A stretch of 64,000 nt of DNA from Neurospora crassa OR74A. Taxonomy: Eukaryota; Ascomycota; Sordariomycetes; Sordariales; Sordariaceae. The notes under the pieces were generated by a model. That model was not told where the DNA came from and did no database searches. It saw nothing but the letters and a program-made list of their open reading frames with translations. This document shows, in pieces, positions 44,893 to 57,694 of the stretch. The stretch covers positions 5,456,001 to 5,520,000 of the forward strand of contig NC_026505.1 of NCBI RefSeq assembly GCF_000182925.2, given 5' to 3'. Position numbers and translations under genes: made by a program. Each line of letters opens with the position of its first letter. The stretch's first letter is position 1.

Positions 44893-47800
44893 CTCTTCCT
44901 CTCTGTCTTTTTTTTTTAAAAAAAAAAGAAACCAAGTTCATTTTTATTGTTGTCTTTATTTTTTTCTGTTTCTTTCGTCACAGTGAGGTTCTGCAATGGA
45001 TGCAAACCAGTTGTGAGGGGTTCAATGTGATATATAAGTTAGGACCAGGTCCACCTTCAATGTCAATAAGAAAAAAACAATCTGTCATTATCTGACAATG
45101 TCTGGTCGACGTTCGAGTGGACGATTCCAATCCCGAACGTGAATGCAGCGGCAGCCCATGACATTGTATGTATACCACACATTCGTCATCAAGTGCCGGT
45201 GGTCTCTTGTTGCATTGTTTTGGAATCACGGCAAGGACCGATGTGGTTGTAGTGTAAGTGGAACTGTCAAAGAAGTGACAGGTCGACAGCTACATACCCC
45301 ACAGATGGATATTGAGGGGGAGGGCATCCCCAGTCGTGAATGGCGCTTTCTTGGGAGGAGATGGCTTTTCTGACGCCTGGCCGTCAATAACCTGGCATTA
45401 ATCATTATGCGCCTAATTTTCTTTCCCTTTGTGTCACTTTGTGTCCTTTGAGAAAGGTCACTGTGCAAGAGGGTAGCAACAAGATGGCTGGTGTTCTTAT
45501 CGTAGTGGAAGCCCTGAGGACACATATAGAGGGGCGAGTCAAAAGTTCCGCGGACGGCCGTGACCTAGTGTTGAACCGTCTCTCGGCGGCAAGCAACCCA
45601 GAAAGGTCGTATTGTTGAGGATGCGAAGTCTATCCCTTTTCGAACGTACGTCTCAGACAAGGTGCGGTCCGAAGCGAGGCTGTGATGTGCGTACACAGTT
45701 CCTGAATTGTGAGTGGCTGATCAAGATTGATTGGTAAAGGGCGCCGGGATCAGAACTGCCCTGGCGTCCAGCTTACACGGCGCAGGCTGGGCAAAGGGCC
45801 GAAAGCAGCAAACGACTTTCAGGAAAGTTTCAAAAACACAAATCAGAGCTAGGGTAGATATTCGGGAGGCAACAAGTGGTTGATTCCCAAGTGATGAGGA
45901 TTCTGTGATGTTGGACGCAGGGCTTACCTGCATGGAACAGAATAAGGTTGATTCCATGAGGCTTCGACTGGCCTACCGCTCTCTCTGATAGGCAAGTCGA
46001 TAACTCTGCGGTATCAGATCGAACTACCAAGTTTATTTGAAATATGTCTGGGATCTGGCAAGATTTGTAATATCGAGATCACAAGATCCTGTGTCAGATG
46101 GAGGCCATGACTCTGAAGTGAGGGTATCCCCAGTGTCCAAGACGAACATCCAAGATCAGCAAGCAGCTCGCTTGTCCCAAATCGAACTGGTCTGTCTCCA
46201 GCACACGACCATCCATCCACCTCTCCAGCCCCCGGAAACATGACTGTCAGAAAGGAAGAAGACTGACTCAACTGAACTGCTGCACAAGCTTGGCTTTACC
46301 GCCTCGAGACACGCACGCAGGACATGGAGAAAACCGCCCATCCGTCGAATATACATCAGCCGGGCCATCCGTGAACTGTGACGTACCCAGTCACTGTCCG
46401 TACCTAGCGCACCAAGCGCACCAGTGACAGACTGACAGATGAGATGCGATTCACGGATTGCCCACGTGCTGTCAAAAGTTGTTGACCAGCTAGCCGGATC
46501 AAGCCTGGTGCTGGTAGCCAATGGTCTGGACAGCTCTGGGGTTGAATTGCTTTGCTTTCGCTTGTGGTCTTGGAACTGAACGGCGCTGTGTCGGGCCCGC
46601 GGGGGGCGATGTGTTGTAGGAGAAAGTGGAATTGAGCGAAGCCTCACCATGGGAGACCGACAACGGACTGACCGCCTCGCTCGCGGGGTGCTGTGCGTTG
46701 CCAGAATGGAAGCGGAACCTTGATGGCCCAAGCTTCCCAACTCTTGTTGAGCAGCTGGGCCGCCCCCTGTCAAAGCTTCCTAGCTGTTCAGGGTCGCACT
46801 TTCTCCATCCCCAGACTTCCCCACTGTCTCAGGAACACACGGCAGACAGCCCGCCAAGCTCGGTAAGGCAACTGGCAGGCAAGTGCGAATCTGGCATCTG
46901 GATCAAGTCGTTGAGATCTTGTGACTTCCGCTTGGTTGGAAGGCGGGCAACTCACGAACCCCCCTCCTCCCTGTAGTGGTGCTGGGGCTGTTCCGTCGTG
47001 GCCATACGAGGAGAGAGGGTGAGTTCGGGATGCTTGGTGCGAACTCCACAAACACTCCAGTGCAATGGACACCCCCCCAAGACGACCATCTCACCGGCTC
47101 CAAAACCTGGGGCTTTGCTAAGTACCTAGTCATTGTGCGTGTTAGTCACTGCTACAGGTATCCGGATGCCCGAAATGGTGGCGATCCGGGTCAGTCAAAC
47201 CTGTGAAACTCGGGGCAGAGGAAGAATGGAAGGCCGCGGGAACACAAAGCTGCAGCCATGGGCTGTTTGACGCTCGAGAATACTCGGGATTGCACACTCG
47301 CATCTACGTCGTCATCGGCTCATACAGCGGACCCCCCGTGCCCCCCCCTCCCCTACACTAGCTTGGATCTTTCGGTCCTCTGCCCATTCCATCTCGGGAT
47401 GCTGCGAGATGCTGCGACTAAAAACACCAAAACGGACGATCAAGGCCATGATAAACATTGTAACCCCGGCAACCTCCAACGTCGCCATGTCTAGTGCAGA
47501 CATGGTGCCAATCAAACACCATGTCCTCGTCCCCAGGCCTCCGACCATCACTTACATAAGAAAGAGGGGTCCGTAGTCTGGTCTGGGGACTTTTGGGACT
47601 TGGGAGTGATGGGACAGTCAATCAATCAATCAATCGCCACAGAAGCACCCAATCGCAGGAGGGGGGTGGCATTGGACCTGTATGGCGAGCTGTATGGGAG
47701 CTGTATGGGGATGCAAGAGCGATGGATGTGCCGGTTTGTTGTCGAGCGGCGGCAGTCGTCTCCAACAGCAACGCACGAGTCAACTCTTCACGCAGATCAT

Positions 47801-48272
47801 CAAAGTCGAATCCCCATTGCTGCAATCATGCATGCCGCCAACTCCAAGCTTCCCTGTCCCCTCCTTTCTTTTCTTGACATCTTTCAGTTTGTACCCCCCT
47901 CCTCCCCCCCCCTGTCGGTGTTCTCCTCAGATTGGCTTTGGTCTGCCCAGATCTCTTGAGTGAGGGCCCCGGAGGTCCGTTCCCGGCCTCGACTTATATC
48001 GACCGCTTCTCTCCCCCAGCTTCAGTCCCCAACATCCTCAGCATCTCGTCAGCTCCCTTGTTCAATCAACTCTGAACTCAAATACCAGCCATCTCTCTCC
48101 TCTCGACTCATCTTCTGTCTCTGTCCTTTCATACTCTCAATCCTCGCACCTCTTCGACATCAAATAGCCATCCGGTGACGCACTCGACACAGCTTCCGAA
48201 TCGGGAAATCATTCATACTGTGTAATACATATCAACACCACACAACCAACCACAACAACAACAACATCAATC
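43209..48272. other. Long intergenic region
   Basis: About 5 kb without a supportable gene. It holds a (CT)n run at 44860-44889, an ATCA repeat at about 47619-47637 and a CT-rich leader upstream of the gene at 48273. The 205-codon frame at 46156-46773 (minus) has no domain and I treat it as chance. Confidence 0.45.
44860..44889. repeat. (CT)n microsatellite
   Basis: About fifteen CT units followed by a T run and an A run. Confidence 0.9.
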
Positions 48273-49241
48273 ATGTCGAGAATCGCGGCTCCCGTCACAA
48301 AACTCACCAGGTCTTTGAGCACATCTCCTGCTGTTGCCAAGCCTAGCTTTATCCTCAATGCCACCAGCAACGTCAGCAGGACTGAGAGTCTTGATGTAAG
48401 TTCCCTCCCCCTTTGTTTCTCTCCTCATTGCTCCTTTTTCCACCTTTGCCCCTCCATTTACATGACACTGCCACCTTTCCTTGGACCATGGTCGCCAATT
48501 GCGGACTTCCCTCACCACACGGCACCTATCAGATAATCGAACCATCATCTCCTATCATCTTCCCGTCCTTGCAGCATAAGCACCCAATTCGGGAAATGCT
48601 CTCTCACCAACGTCCCGTTCACTCCCGTCCACACCACCAAACTCAATGTGAATAACCATGAGACTAACCAATCCCACCAGGCCCGTACCCCTCGCAAGGT
48701 TCCCCTGATGCAAGGCTTCCGCACCTCGGCCCCTACCAACGCCTCCATCAACCCCTCCTTCTTCGCCAACGGCATCGACGCCGTCGTCCTTCCCAACCTT
48801 GCCGCCACAGAATCCAGCCATGCGTCTGCTTTCCACCCCACCTACTTTGACACCATCCGCGTCCCCCTGCTCCCAGACAACAAGACCCCTCCTCCCCCCA
48901 CGGTGCAGCGCATGCCGCTCTTTGATGAGCTAAAACCCGAGCAGCGCGGCGAGATGGCCTCTGAGGGTGACGCCGACCTGATGGCCAGCAAGCCCGCTGT
49001 CGCCGTCGTCGCCAACAAGCCCGGCCAGGTGCTCCCCGCCTCGCTCAGCCAGGAGGTTGTCGACTTGGACAACTGGACTGGTGCTGACTGGGTCAGCCTT
49101 GGCTTTGTCCGTGACATTGCGCGCGACGAGGCTAAGGCGCAAGAGGAGCAGGCTGGTAGCCAGGGTATGATTAGGGATCTGTGGAGTGGTATGGTGGAGG
49201 ATGTGTTTGGCGCTCGTGCTAAAGGTGGCTCCAAAGCTTGA
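48273..49241 (+). CDS. Predicted mitochondrial protein of unknown function
   Basis: Two exons, 48273-48395 and 48681-49241, give 227 residues. The intron is 285 nt, long for this window, with donor GTAAGT, branch GACTAAC just before the acceptor CCAG. The first 40 residues (MSRIAAPVTKLTRSLSTSPA) form a basic, Ser/Ala-rich presequence. Other blocks are TPRKVPLMQGFRTSAPTNAS, FHPTYFDTIRVPLLPDN and DNWTGADWVSLGFVRDIARD; the C-terminus is Lys/Ala/Gly. There is no membrane span and no catalytic motif I know. The clean splice structure and coding composition support a real gene. Confidence 0.7.
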
Positions 49242-49332
49242 TGTTCTCTCTCTCTCTCCACTAAGCGCGAGAAGATTTCATGAGTTTTTGATCACTGGAG
49301 CGAGCGGTAATGGGTTTGACACATGGACATGG

Positions 49333-49358
49333 TTTTTTTTTTTTTTTTTTTTTTTTTT
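49333..49358. repeat. T26 homopolymer
   Basis: Twenty-six consecutive T residues about 90 bp past the stop of the predicted mitochondrial protein gene. Confidence 0.9.
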
Positions 49359-50076
49359 GCATATGAGTACCTCTATGCACACGACAGGATCTCTTGTTGT
49401 TGGGTTTTGGCTGGAGCAGGTGTTTTGGGTCCTTTCATTGTTTTCTTACTATCTTCTTTCCTTGTCACGATATGGCGGAGACTGGCGACAACGTCTCAGC
49501 AGTCTTGTCTGTCTTTTGGATAGTTATTACCTACTACTACCCTACGAGCGAATCACTCGTGGGCTCGCTGACTCGATAACGAAATCGAGAAAGGCTAGAG
49601 CCTCGAAATTCATCATCATTTAACAATCATTCACACATTTTCACGTCCGTAAACCGGCAGTGATACTTACGCATATTTTCTCGATTATGGCATTTACCTA
49701 TCATGTTTCCAGCCCGATGTCATTTACATACATTTCCATCACACCGTTAACACAGTCTTTTGCTGCTAACATGTAATCTTGGCATATACACAAATGTCGA
49801 CATTTCTCTTCCGAATCGCCTCATTCTACACCATCTTCACTCGTTCCTGGCAAACCAGACCATATCAAGTAGACCCACCCCCCCTTACACCAGACCCGAC
49901 AAGCAACTAAATACCGAAATGTTCAAATGCACGACATCAACCTCCAGGGCCTCCTGTCTCCTGTCTCCTGTCAGGTCTTTACAACTCCCGGGTCCGGTAT
50001 GTACTTGATGTACGTACATACCTACCAGTATCACATGCTCGCTGTCGCTGCCTGTTCACATGATCATGTCACATGC

Positions 50077-50117
50077 TTACCTACTTACTTACCTACTTAC
50101 TTACCTACTTACTTACC

Positions 50118-50180
<63 letters not shown>

Positions 50181-50193
50181 CTACTTACCTACT
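50077..50193. repeat. (TTAC/CTAC)n compound microsatellite
   Basis: About 117 bp of tandem TTAC with interspersed CTAC units, related in sequence to the CCTA array at 38346. Confidence 0.95.
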
Positions 50194-50814
50194 AAACTTA
50201 CCTGGTATCTACCAGACCCCAAAGCCTCGCAAAGAGGTCCAGACTACCTAGGCTACGTACCGGACATTCAACGCCTACGTCAACTTTAGACATACCGCTT
50301 ACAATGTCAACCTAGCCTCGTCAGGGAACTGAACTGGTGGGACGGGGGCTTTCCATGGACGGGGCCGGGGTTCCGGTTACGATCTGGATGTGCTGGTTTC
50401 GATGTGAGGTGGCTAGGTATCAGGTAGTCTTAACGGGGGAGGGGAGAGTTTGTGCGCGTCGCAGTTTGTGCAGTGTGTGTGTGCAGTGTGGTTCATGCTC
50501 TAGGTAGGTATAGTACGTAGTGTATAGTGTATAGTGTCGGTACTTGCAATGCCACTCGACTCGACATGTTATTAGCTTTAGAATTCTTTGTAATAGTATA
50601 TATGTAGTAAAGGCTGGGGAAGTAAGTGTAGGTACCCAAGTATGATTTGTCGATTTGAAGTTCGATTGCAAGTTTGTGGAATTTAGGGACTTGAGGATTG
50701 GACAAAAGTCATGTAGGTAGTGTAGTGTAGTGTACAAAAGAGGGAAAGGTAGGCTACGCTACACTACCTACCTGGAAACAAGGGTCATGTTAGGGTTGAA
50801 CTAAGTCAAGTTAG

Positions 50815-50898
50815 GGTAGAGGTAGAGAGAGGTAGAGAGAGGTAGAGAGAGGTAGAGAGAGGTAGAGAGAGGTAGAGAGAGGTAGAGAGAGGTAGAGG
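50815..50898. repeat. (GGTAGAGAGA)n tandem repeat
   Basis: Six perfect 10-bp units at 50821-50880 with partial units on both sides. Confidence 0.95.
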
Positions 50899-51204
50899 TA
50901 CTGCATGTTCTAGAACACTCCTCGCTGTCGTATGTGGCTTTTGCTTCTCGTTTCATGATTTGAGGGTCCAATTTTCGTATCAAACACAGCGAAACCACAA
51001 CGAAACACGAGGGGATAATCAACTACATGGAACATTGGTTGTTCATAGGGGGTCTGAGTGTCTGGTGATGTCAATGATGTCATCGAAGGTCACTTGGTTT
51101 ATTTATCATGAACCGACGGGACAGACTGGACTCACTGTTAGTGGGGATTTGAGAAACGAACGAAGCTCGGTGCTTTTCATGGATGGGCTCTTAACAAATG
51201 AAGC

Positions 51205-51205
<1 letters not shown>

Positions 51206-51243
<38 letters not shown>
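51206..51243 (+). repeat. A38 homopolymer
   Basis: Thirty-eight consecutive A residues. No LINE or SINE body was recognised in front of it. Confidence 0.9.
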
Positions 51244-51248
<5 letters not shown>

Positions 51249-51910
51249 AGGAACATAAGTAACAGGAGCGAACTTATCTATGGCAATAACTGAATAGTCA
51301 TGGTCGAGTGAAGAGTCAGTCCCCAGTGACTATAAAGACATGGTGGCTTAAACGGGCTTGGTACACTACCATCATCCTAGTTCTCGGTGGGAGATAGAAA
51401 GATCAACGAACATGGCATGTTAGTCGGAGAGTCTCTATTTCAATTTCTGGTGCTAGCTACATCAGATTCTAATCAAAATGCTACCTTGATGGACACTCGT
51501 CTATATCCACTTCGTCAAACACGACATGGAAGAATAGAAGACATGTTCACCGATCTGAAATATAGCTCAGTCCCTACTCGTTACACTTGAAACCCATTGA
51601 ATAACCTAACTGCCTAAACTACCAAATTCATAAAAGAAGTCGCGCTGCTGCTTGCTTCCTCTTCCCTTCGTTCCTTGCCGTGTAGACCTCTGGTATCGTT
51701 GATTCTTGTCATCCATCACTCTCGTACCATCTCTTCGGCCGTCTCCATACTACTATACCATCGCCTCTCCCATACTTCTTTGTCCCTATTTATTCTTGGT
51801 CCCGAGTCTAGAAAGGAAAAGCACCCTTTCCTTATCCAGATACTCCAGATAGCCAACTTTCCACATCACTCTTCGAAGCTCCTTTTGTTTCCCGTCGTCA
51901 AGTTATGCCC

Positions 51911-53121
51911 CTACCTCTTCTTAACGCTCGGACGGGGCTTGCACTCGTCCTGCTGTACTGGGTGGAGCATGACCTTGGTCGGGTACGTGGGCGAGTTGCC
52001 TTGGTACCCCTTGCTCCAGTCATAACTAATGGCGTAGGCAAAGATGCTGCCGGTCTTGTTGAACGTTGTCGAGGTGATGCTGCCGCCGACGTTGGGGTAA
52101 CCCTTGAGACGGTGCTTGGCGTCCTTGTCCCAGAAGTGGAAGGTGCCGTCGCTACCGGCTGTGCTGAAGGTGCCGTGTTGGGGGTGGAAGGAGATGTCGT
52201 TGACAGCGTGGACGGCCGTGGTGTTGCCTTGGGCGGGGTCGCGGTGGCATTTGAAAGAGAAGTTGGAGCTGGAAAACAAGTCAGTTAGTCAGCGTATTCG
52301 GCAGATGGGATAGTAAAGGGGGAGGAGGTGAAGGCGTACGCAGAATCCTTGTCCTCCACATATTGAATGGCGCATCTACCCTCGATCGAGCCGATAGCAA
52401 AGCCCTGAGAATCGTTGAAGCAGCTGACCACACGAGTCTGCCATTTAAGAGGGCTCTGCATTGTCTTGTAGAACTTGCCGGGGTCCTTCAGGTTGATCAC
52501 GTTGATATAGCGATCAGCGGTTCCGACCACGAGCAAGTTGTCGCGCACATCCATGGTATAAACGCGCTCCTGGGCCTGCACCGTGGCGGCCGGGTTCGCG
52601 GAGCGGAAATCCCAGTACTTGATCTGCTTGTCCCAGCCACCTGTCACCGCCATGGGCGTGCCATTGGCCTCGAAGTAGCGAACGCACTTGATGGGCATAT
52701 CGTGAGCAGCGACCTGCATCGACTGACCGGTGGCCAAATCGAGAACCTTGGCGGCCTTGTCGGCGCCGGCGGAAATGACCTTTGTGCCGTCCTGTTGGGA
52801 GAAGTGCATGTCAGTGTTTTGTCGGGCTACCTGCCAGGCCAATCGACGCAAACATACCTTGAAGAAATCGCAAGAGAAAACGGGGGCATCATGCTCAATC
52901 ATGGCCTGTCCCTGACCTTGACCATTACTCAAGATCTCGTAAATGCGTGTCTTCTTGTCCCAGCTGGCTACGGCGAGGAAGTCCTTCTGGTCGGCGGGGT
53001 TGGGGTTGAAGGCAAGGTCGCTGATGCTGTCCTCGGGGGGTTGGCCGAGCTCGACATCCTGCTTAAGATCGCCGAGGGTGTTGCTCGCGGATGCGGCGGC
53101 GGAACCAAAAAGACCAGCCAT
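51911..53121 (-). CDS. GLE2: RAE1/GLE2 mRNA-export WD40 nucleoporin
   Basis: Three minus-strand exons, 53121-52858, 52791-52340 and 52268-51911, give 357 residues. Donors are GTATGT and GTACGC; acceptors are ACAG and CCAG. The N-terminus (MAGLFGSAAASASNTLGDL) has one FG dipeptide, and four or more WD40 repeats follow. Diagnostic Rae1 blocks are VELGQPPEDSISDLAFNP, TGGWDKQIKYWD, VVGTADRYINVINL, EGRCAIQYVE and the NFSFKCHR segment made by splicing exon 3. Rae1/Gle2 binds the GLEBS motif of Nup98/Nup116 at the nuclear pore and supports mRNA export. The first intron is 66 nt, in frame and without a stop. Confidence 0.95.
52792..52857 (-). other. In-frame 66-nt intron of RAE1/GLE2
   Basis: Donor GTATGT, CTGAC branch and CAACAG acceptor. 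It has no stop in the exon frame, so retention would add 22 residues between FFK and DGT. Confidence 0.8.
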
Positions 53122-54749
53122 GTTTGGCTCGTGCTGGGAGTCGTGAGACTCGAGCTGGGCAGTTTAGAGCTGTCGCGCGTATCGTATGTTGTGGTCGTGA
53201 TAAAAGCCGTTCGTCTGTTGCTACAGGTTCTGAAGCTGTGCAATGGTGCAAAGCAGCTTCTTATGTATCGGTTGTTGAGATATAACTACCAAGCAGCCGC
53301 GACAGGTATTGCTGCTGGCTGAGGTATGATGGAATCCAAGTCGCGAGTCGGGTCGCGCTTTGATAGTGGGATGGATGGATGGATGGATGGATGGATGCAC
53401 ACACGCCAGCCGGCAGAAAGTTTGGAGAGAGGCTGCAACCCGACTCCCAAGTTGCCTGCCGTTGCCTGCTCTTGCCTGGCGCTGCTGCCTTTTGGTGGTG
53501 CCTGTGCAGTGACCAGTCGCTAGGTTCACGCCGCACCGTGGCTCAGCAAGATCATTCGCTCATCGACCAGTCCTCACTACTGATTGGACAATCAGCTCCA
53601 CCTTGAACCACAGAGACCCACCCCCCGCCGCGAGTGCCATTTTTAAGAAAATTTCGGGACCGCAAACCACACTTTTCCCTTTTCTTCTCCTCTCCAAGCA
53701 ACTCCCCCTCGTCCGACAAATCGCTATTCGAAGCTTCCACACGGAGAGATCACGCTTTTTTTGCGCGCTTCTTTCATTTCCTCGAGCTTTGGGAGAAAGT
53801 CCCCGGACATTCGTTCGCTTGCGAACGGATTGCGGAAACGCGCCGCCATAGAAGCACTGCGGCTGATCTCGGCCGCCCAGTTCCTCGTCTGTCTTGCCCA
53901 GCCCTGCCCGTCACACCAAAGTCGACCTCGTCTGCTTCTCCAGGGAGGGTGTCATCTTCCGAGCTCGGGGACCACATGGACGAAGATATGAGTCCGCGCC
54001 TCGGGTGACGAGTTTGATGCCTGATCTGGGGAGCTGGGGTCGATGGCGGGTTCAGCCGCTTGGGTGGTCCGGACTTGGGGCGTTTTGACGGTGGCTCGAG
54101 AGGTTTCGTCACGATACCACAGATATGCGATTGCTCGCTCTTGTTTCTCTTCGGGGAAGCTGCGGCGAAGTTACTCGACGGGGCTTATTCTTGGTGCGAG
54201 GGGGGTTGCTTCACAACAACCCATCTTTTTCCATCTTTGCTTTCTTCGTTTTGTTCCGACCTGGACATGCGACGTGGTTTGGATGGACATCTTTTGAAAC
54301 TCTAGACTTCGCGGGAAGTCCCCAACCCGTTCATCCGATCATGTCACATTGTCTTGGTTGGCACAAACGTAAAAGCATCTGCTACGATCTGGGGGGCTTC
54401 ACAAGTTCAGGTGATGAGAAACACAATAATAGAGTCAAGCTCTGAAGTGGTGCCGGGGTAAATCTTCGCGCATCACCCTTGATGACTCTTATTGAATACG
54501 ATCTGATGAACTTTCCAAGCGTTTGCTTTTTTGAATTATTCAAACCTCCTCTATCATTACGTAGTACTAGTCTAGCTTCGTCCACTCCTCGTTGACACCG
54601 TTTATGATGCTCGTGTCTCATACGCATTCCCTGGCATATTGAAAGCCGTCTATCGTATTACATCTCCGTGACTCGGTCTATCCAAGTCCGTTGTCGAGAT
54701 TTGCCCTTGCTCCGGATGCCGATGGTTTGTGTTACCGCGTACGGCGTCT
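53122..54749. other. Intergenic
   Basis: RAE1 5' flank and cytidylyltransferase 3' flank, with a GGAT repeat at 53369-53398. Open frames of 112-124 codons on both strands at 53.6-54.1 kb overlap each other; a small gene here is possible but I could not define one. Confidence 0.45.
53369..53398 (+). repeat. (GGAT)n microsatellite
   Basis: About seven tandem GGAT units upstream of RAE1. Confidence 0.85.
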
Positions 54750-56161
54750 CTACTCCTTTTGCGCGGCGATGGCCTCCTCCTTCTGCCTCTGCTGTTCCTC
54801 CAGCAACTCGCGCTCCCGGTGGGCGGCCTCGATGTCGGCCTTCATGCCCTTGGCCTTCTGGCGAGCCTCATAGAGATCCCTGCTCTTCATGATTCTTTGG
54901 ACGATGGTGCCGGCATTCACGTCCTTGTACTCGTGTTGGCCAATCTCCTTGTAGATGCCCATCTCCTTGGGAACCGCGTACACGTCTTCGGTGTGCGGCA
55001 TGAACGAGGTCGGACCGTGGTAGACCGCATCAGGAGTGCCCCAGGGGAGAGAGGTGAGATAGCCCTTGGTTGGCTTGAAGGGAGCGCCGAAAACGACGGC
55101 GTTGATGTACTGTAGCGAATGTCAACATCAATCTCTCGACGACTCTGTTGATAAAAACATACCTTGCACTGCAAGACGCAGAGACCACGCTCAAAGACGT
55201 TCATGATGGGATAGTTCACGCCCTTTTCGCGGTTGATGACCTCGTCATCATGAACACCAGCCACCACAAACGCTGGACCGTAATCCGCGCCCTTGCCCTT
55301 CCTCTCGTCAATTGCCTGCTGCGAATACCACCCCTCCTGACGCGCCAGCTCCTCCTCCTTCTGCGTCACCAGCCGCAGGAACTCAATATGTCCGCTCGAG
55401 AACAAATCAAAGCCTCCATCCACATAAACAACCCTCTGCCCCGGCTTGGGTCCAATCCCTCCAAACAACTCCCTGAACACCCCCTTCTCCTCCTCCTTGC
55501 CCTCATCCTCCTTCTTCTTCTTCTTCTCATCCCCCTTCCAAAACCACACATTCGCACCAGGGTTTTTGGCCGTCTCATCCGTCGCGTACAGCCTGATCCT
55601 CTCCTTCATCTCCTCCCCGACCTTCTTCTTCTCCTCCGCCGTCCCATTCCCTTCCTCCCCCTCCAACATCTTTTCCAAATCCTTGATGAAATGCGTCCGC
55701 GTGCACAACAGCATCCTGCCCACCAGATCCGTGGTGCTGATACTCGGCGTGCGCTTCACCACCTTGAACCGATTCGCCGCCTTCACAAACCGGTAGCAAT
55801 CCTCGCCCGAGCTGTCGGACGTGATGTCGTCCCCGTGCACCACGTACTTGCACCCGAAATGGCTGATCCAGTCCAGCTGCGTGACGTAGGGCGCGTAGGC
55901 GACCGACTTGGTCACCCACCGGCAGGCGTCGGTGGCGAGCAGACGCTCGCGCAGCGTCATGACGGTGGGCCCCTTGTTCTCGAGGATGGCTTCGTCCGAG
56001 TGCACGCCGACGTACAGCTCGGTGCCGAGTTGGCGGGCCTGCACGACGGCGCCGGCGTGGCCGTGGTGGAAGAAGTCGAAGCAGCCGTCGACCCAGAGAC
56101 GGCCTTCGAGGAGGGAGGGGGCGGGGGTACCCGGGGGATTAACGGGGTCGGAGGGGGCCAT
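54750..56161 (-). CDS. ECT1: Ethanolamine-phosphate cytidylyltransferase
   Basis: Two minus-strand exons, 56161-55163 and 55109-54750, give 452 residues. The donor is GTATGT and the acceptor TACAG. Two cytidylyltransferase folds are visible. The first has the catalytic HHGH at residues 32-35 (DGCFDFFHHGHAG) and the RTPSISTTD block at 137-145. The second starts at YVDGGFDLFSSGH (246-258), where the first His of HxGH is Ser, as is usual for the second, non-catalytic half of this family. The linker near 165-228 is Lys/Glu-rich. The C-terminus is a charged helix (QRQKEEAIAAQKE). The enzyme makes CDP-ethanolamine from CTP and phosphoethanolamine in the Kennedy pathway for phosphatidylethanolamine. 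It is longer than yeast Ect1 because of the linker and tail. Confidence 0.93.
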
Positions 56162-57694
56162 TTTAATTGTTTGAATTAATGAGTTTGGGATGAATGTTGC
56201 GAGGTAATAATGTCCTTTTTGGGTTGGGTTGTAAACACCGGTAGTTTATGAGATGGTGTTGGGCTGTGATGGCTCGAACTAGGTTATCCTGTTGTGTGGT
56301 ACCTAGTACAAGAAAGAAGGGATACTTGAAGGGTTTCAAGAAATGATAAATTAATCCAAGAACGGTTTGCTGAAGCTCGTAAGGTGTGAGTTCAGTGATT
56401 AGCAATTAAAGAAAAAAAAGGTGTTGCTGAAACGTGATGAAGGAGAGAAGGTGTTGTCACGAGGAAGCTGTGTTGATCAGTAGTTAGGTACCTGAACTGG
56501 ATAAGACCAATGATACCCTATCAGTCCAACCCCTTTTGTTGCCCCCCCTCTTTCTAATCTGCCCCTCCCCCACTTATTATTCATGGACAAAAAAAATGTT
56601 GAGGCCACATGGTGATACTTTATTACGGTCTAGGGACATATGTTCAACTTAACGTCGTTGAGTATACATGACAGAAACCAAGGTCTGTTTATCAATTTCA
56701 CCCATCCTGTCATTGTGCGTGGATAGGCGTATCAGTCTCGTGCCGCGTCAATACTAAACGCATTGTTTTGGTCTTTGAGTGACAGTTGTTTGCAAGTTAA
56801 ATTGTACGGCGATTGTCCCGTCCTTCCCGCCCAACAACTGCGGCCCAAACAGCGACCCGATCGGTTCCTTTCATTCAGCATGTTGTGGTTGCCCTTTTGA
56901 GTGGTGAACTATTGGAGGCTCTTTTTCAGGGTCCAATTTCTCAGGAATTGTTCCTTGCACATGGCCTACCATTCCGGTGGTGTTCAAGTTGTTGCTGTCA
57001 ATGTTCTACATTCCATTCAGCTCGCCCGAAAGGACACCAATGTTGGGCTCGCCGAAGACATTTCTTTTCTATTGCTGAACAAATGAATTGTAGGCGACTG
57101 GCAATGTCTATCACCAGCTTCTTGGGACGAAAAGTCTCAGCTTGGCTGTCTAGAAAGTCCCAGGAGGTCTCTCGTTTGCCGGCCAATGCTCTCATCGAAT
57201 TGCCACGAGCAGCCGGGCGATTAATGTCTCTGACGGGCGGTAACCGGGATTCCGTTGCTCCCATTCCTCGGATTTCTGCGGCTGGCGGCTGCTGATTTGC
57301 GATCAGGCGGACAAACGGACAGGAAAAGGTCGCACTCCCGTTTTGTCGTCGTTGTCGTCAGAGCTTGGGCCCAGTCTTTGATGGTAATAGCGATTTTTTT
57401 TTTATTTTTACTTTTTTTCGAGGCAATTTATATCGAGTTGGGACCCCGTGGTTGTGGGCAATCATATCTTGTCTCTTCTCAGAACCTGCGACACCTCGAA
57501 TAGGTATCCCATGTGAACGAACGACGTCGTCTTTCTGGATATCCACAGCATCGAATGTGGCCTGCCGAGAATACCTTAGCTTGCGGGGATGCGCAGCCGA
57601 GAGGAACCTCGAGCCCCTGGTGCGCTGACAGGTCAATGAGAATTGCCAATATTCGACATTTAAGGTCGCATATCAGCAAAATAACGTGTGAGAC
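56162..57694. other. Intergenic, divergent promoters
   Basis: It lies between the divergent cytidylyltransferase and 57695 genes. T-rich tracts at about 57394-57418 are in the presumed leader of the latter. Nothing else was supported. Confidence 0.5.

Larger units (their letters stand above)
49242..51910. other. Intergenic, repeat-rich
   Basis: It lies between the convergent gene at 48273 and RAE1. It contains T26, a TTAC/CTAC array, a GGTAGAGAGA tandem repeat and A38, listed separately. No gene was supported. Confidence 0.5.

Noticed and set aside
46156-46773. 205-codon minus-strand open frame
   Set aside because: No domain, no coding-like residue pattern and no splice or ortholog support; plausible by chance in GC-balanced DNA.
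53774-54112. Minus-strand frame with basic Pro-rich peptide, and overlapping plus-strand frames
   Set aside because: No ATG in the right place and no consistent splice model; frames on both strands overlap, so at most one could be real.
55148-56179. 343-codon plus-strand frame over the cytidylyltransferase gene
   Set aside because: Antisense shadow; the minus strand encodes both catalytic-domain motifs.
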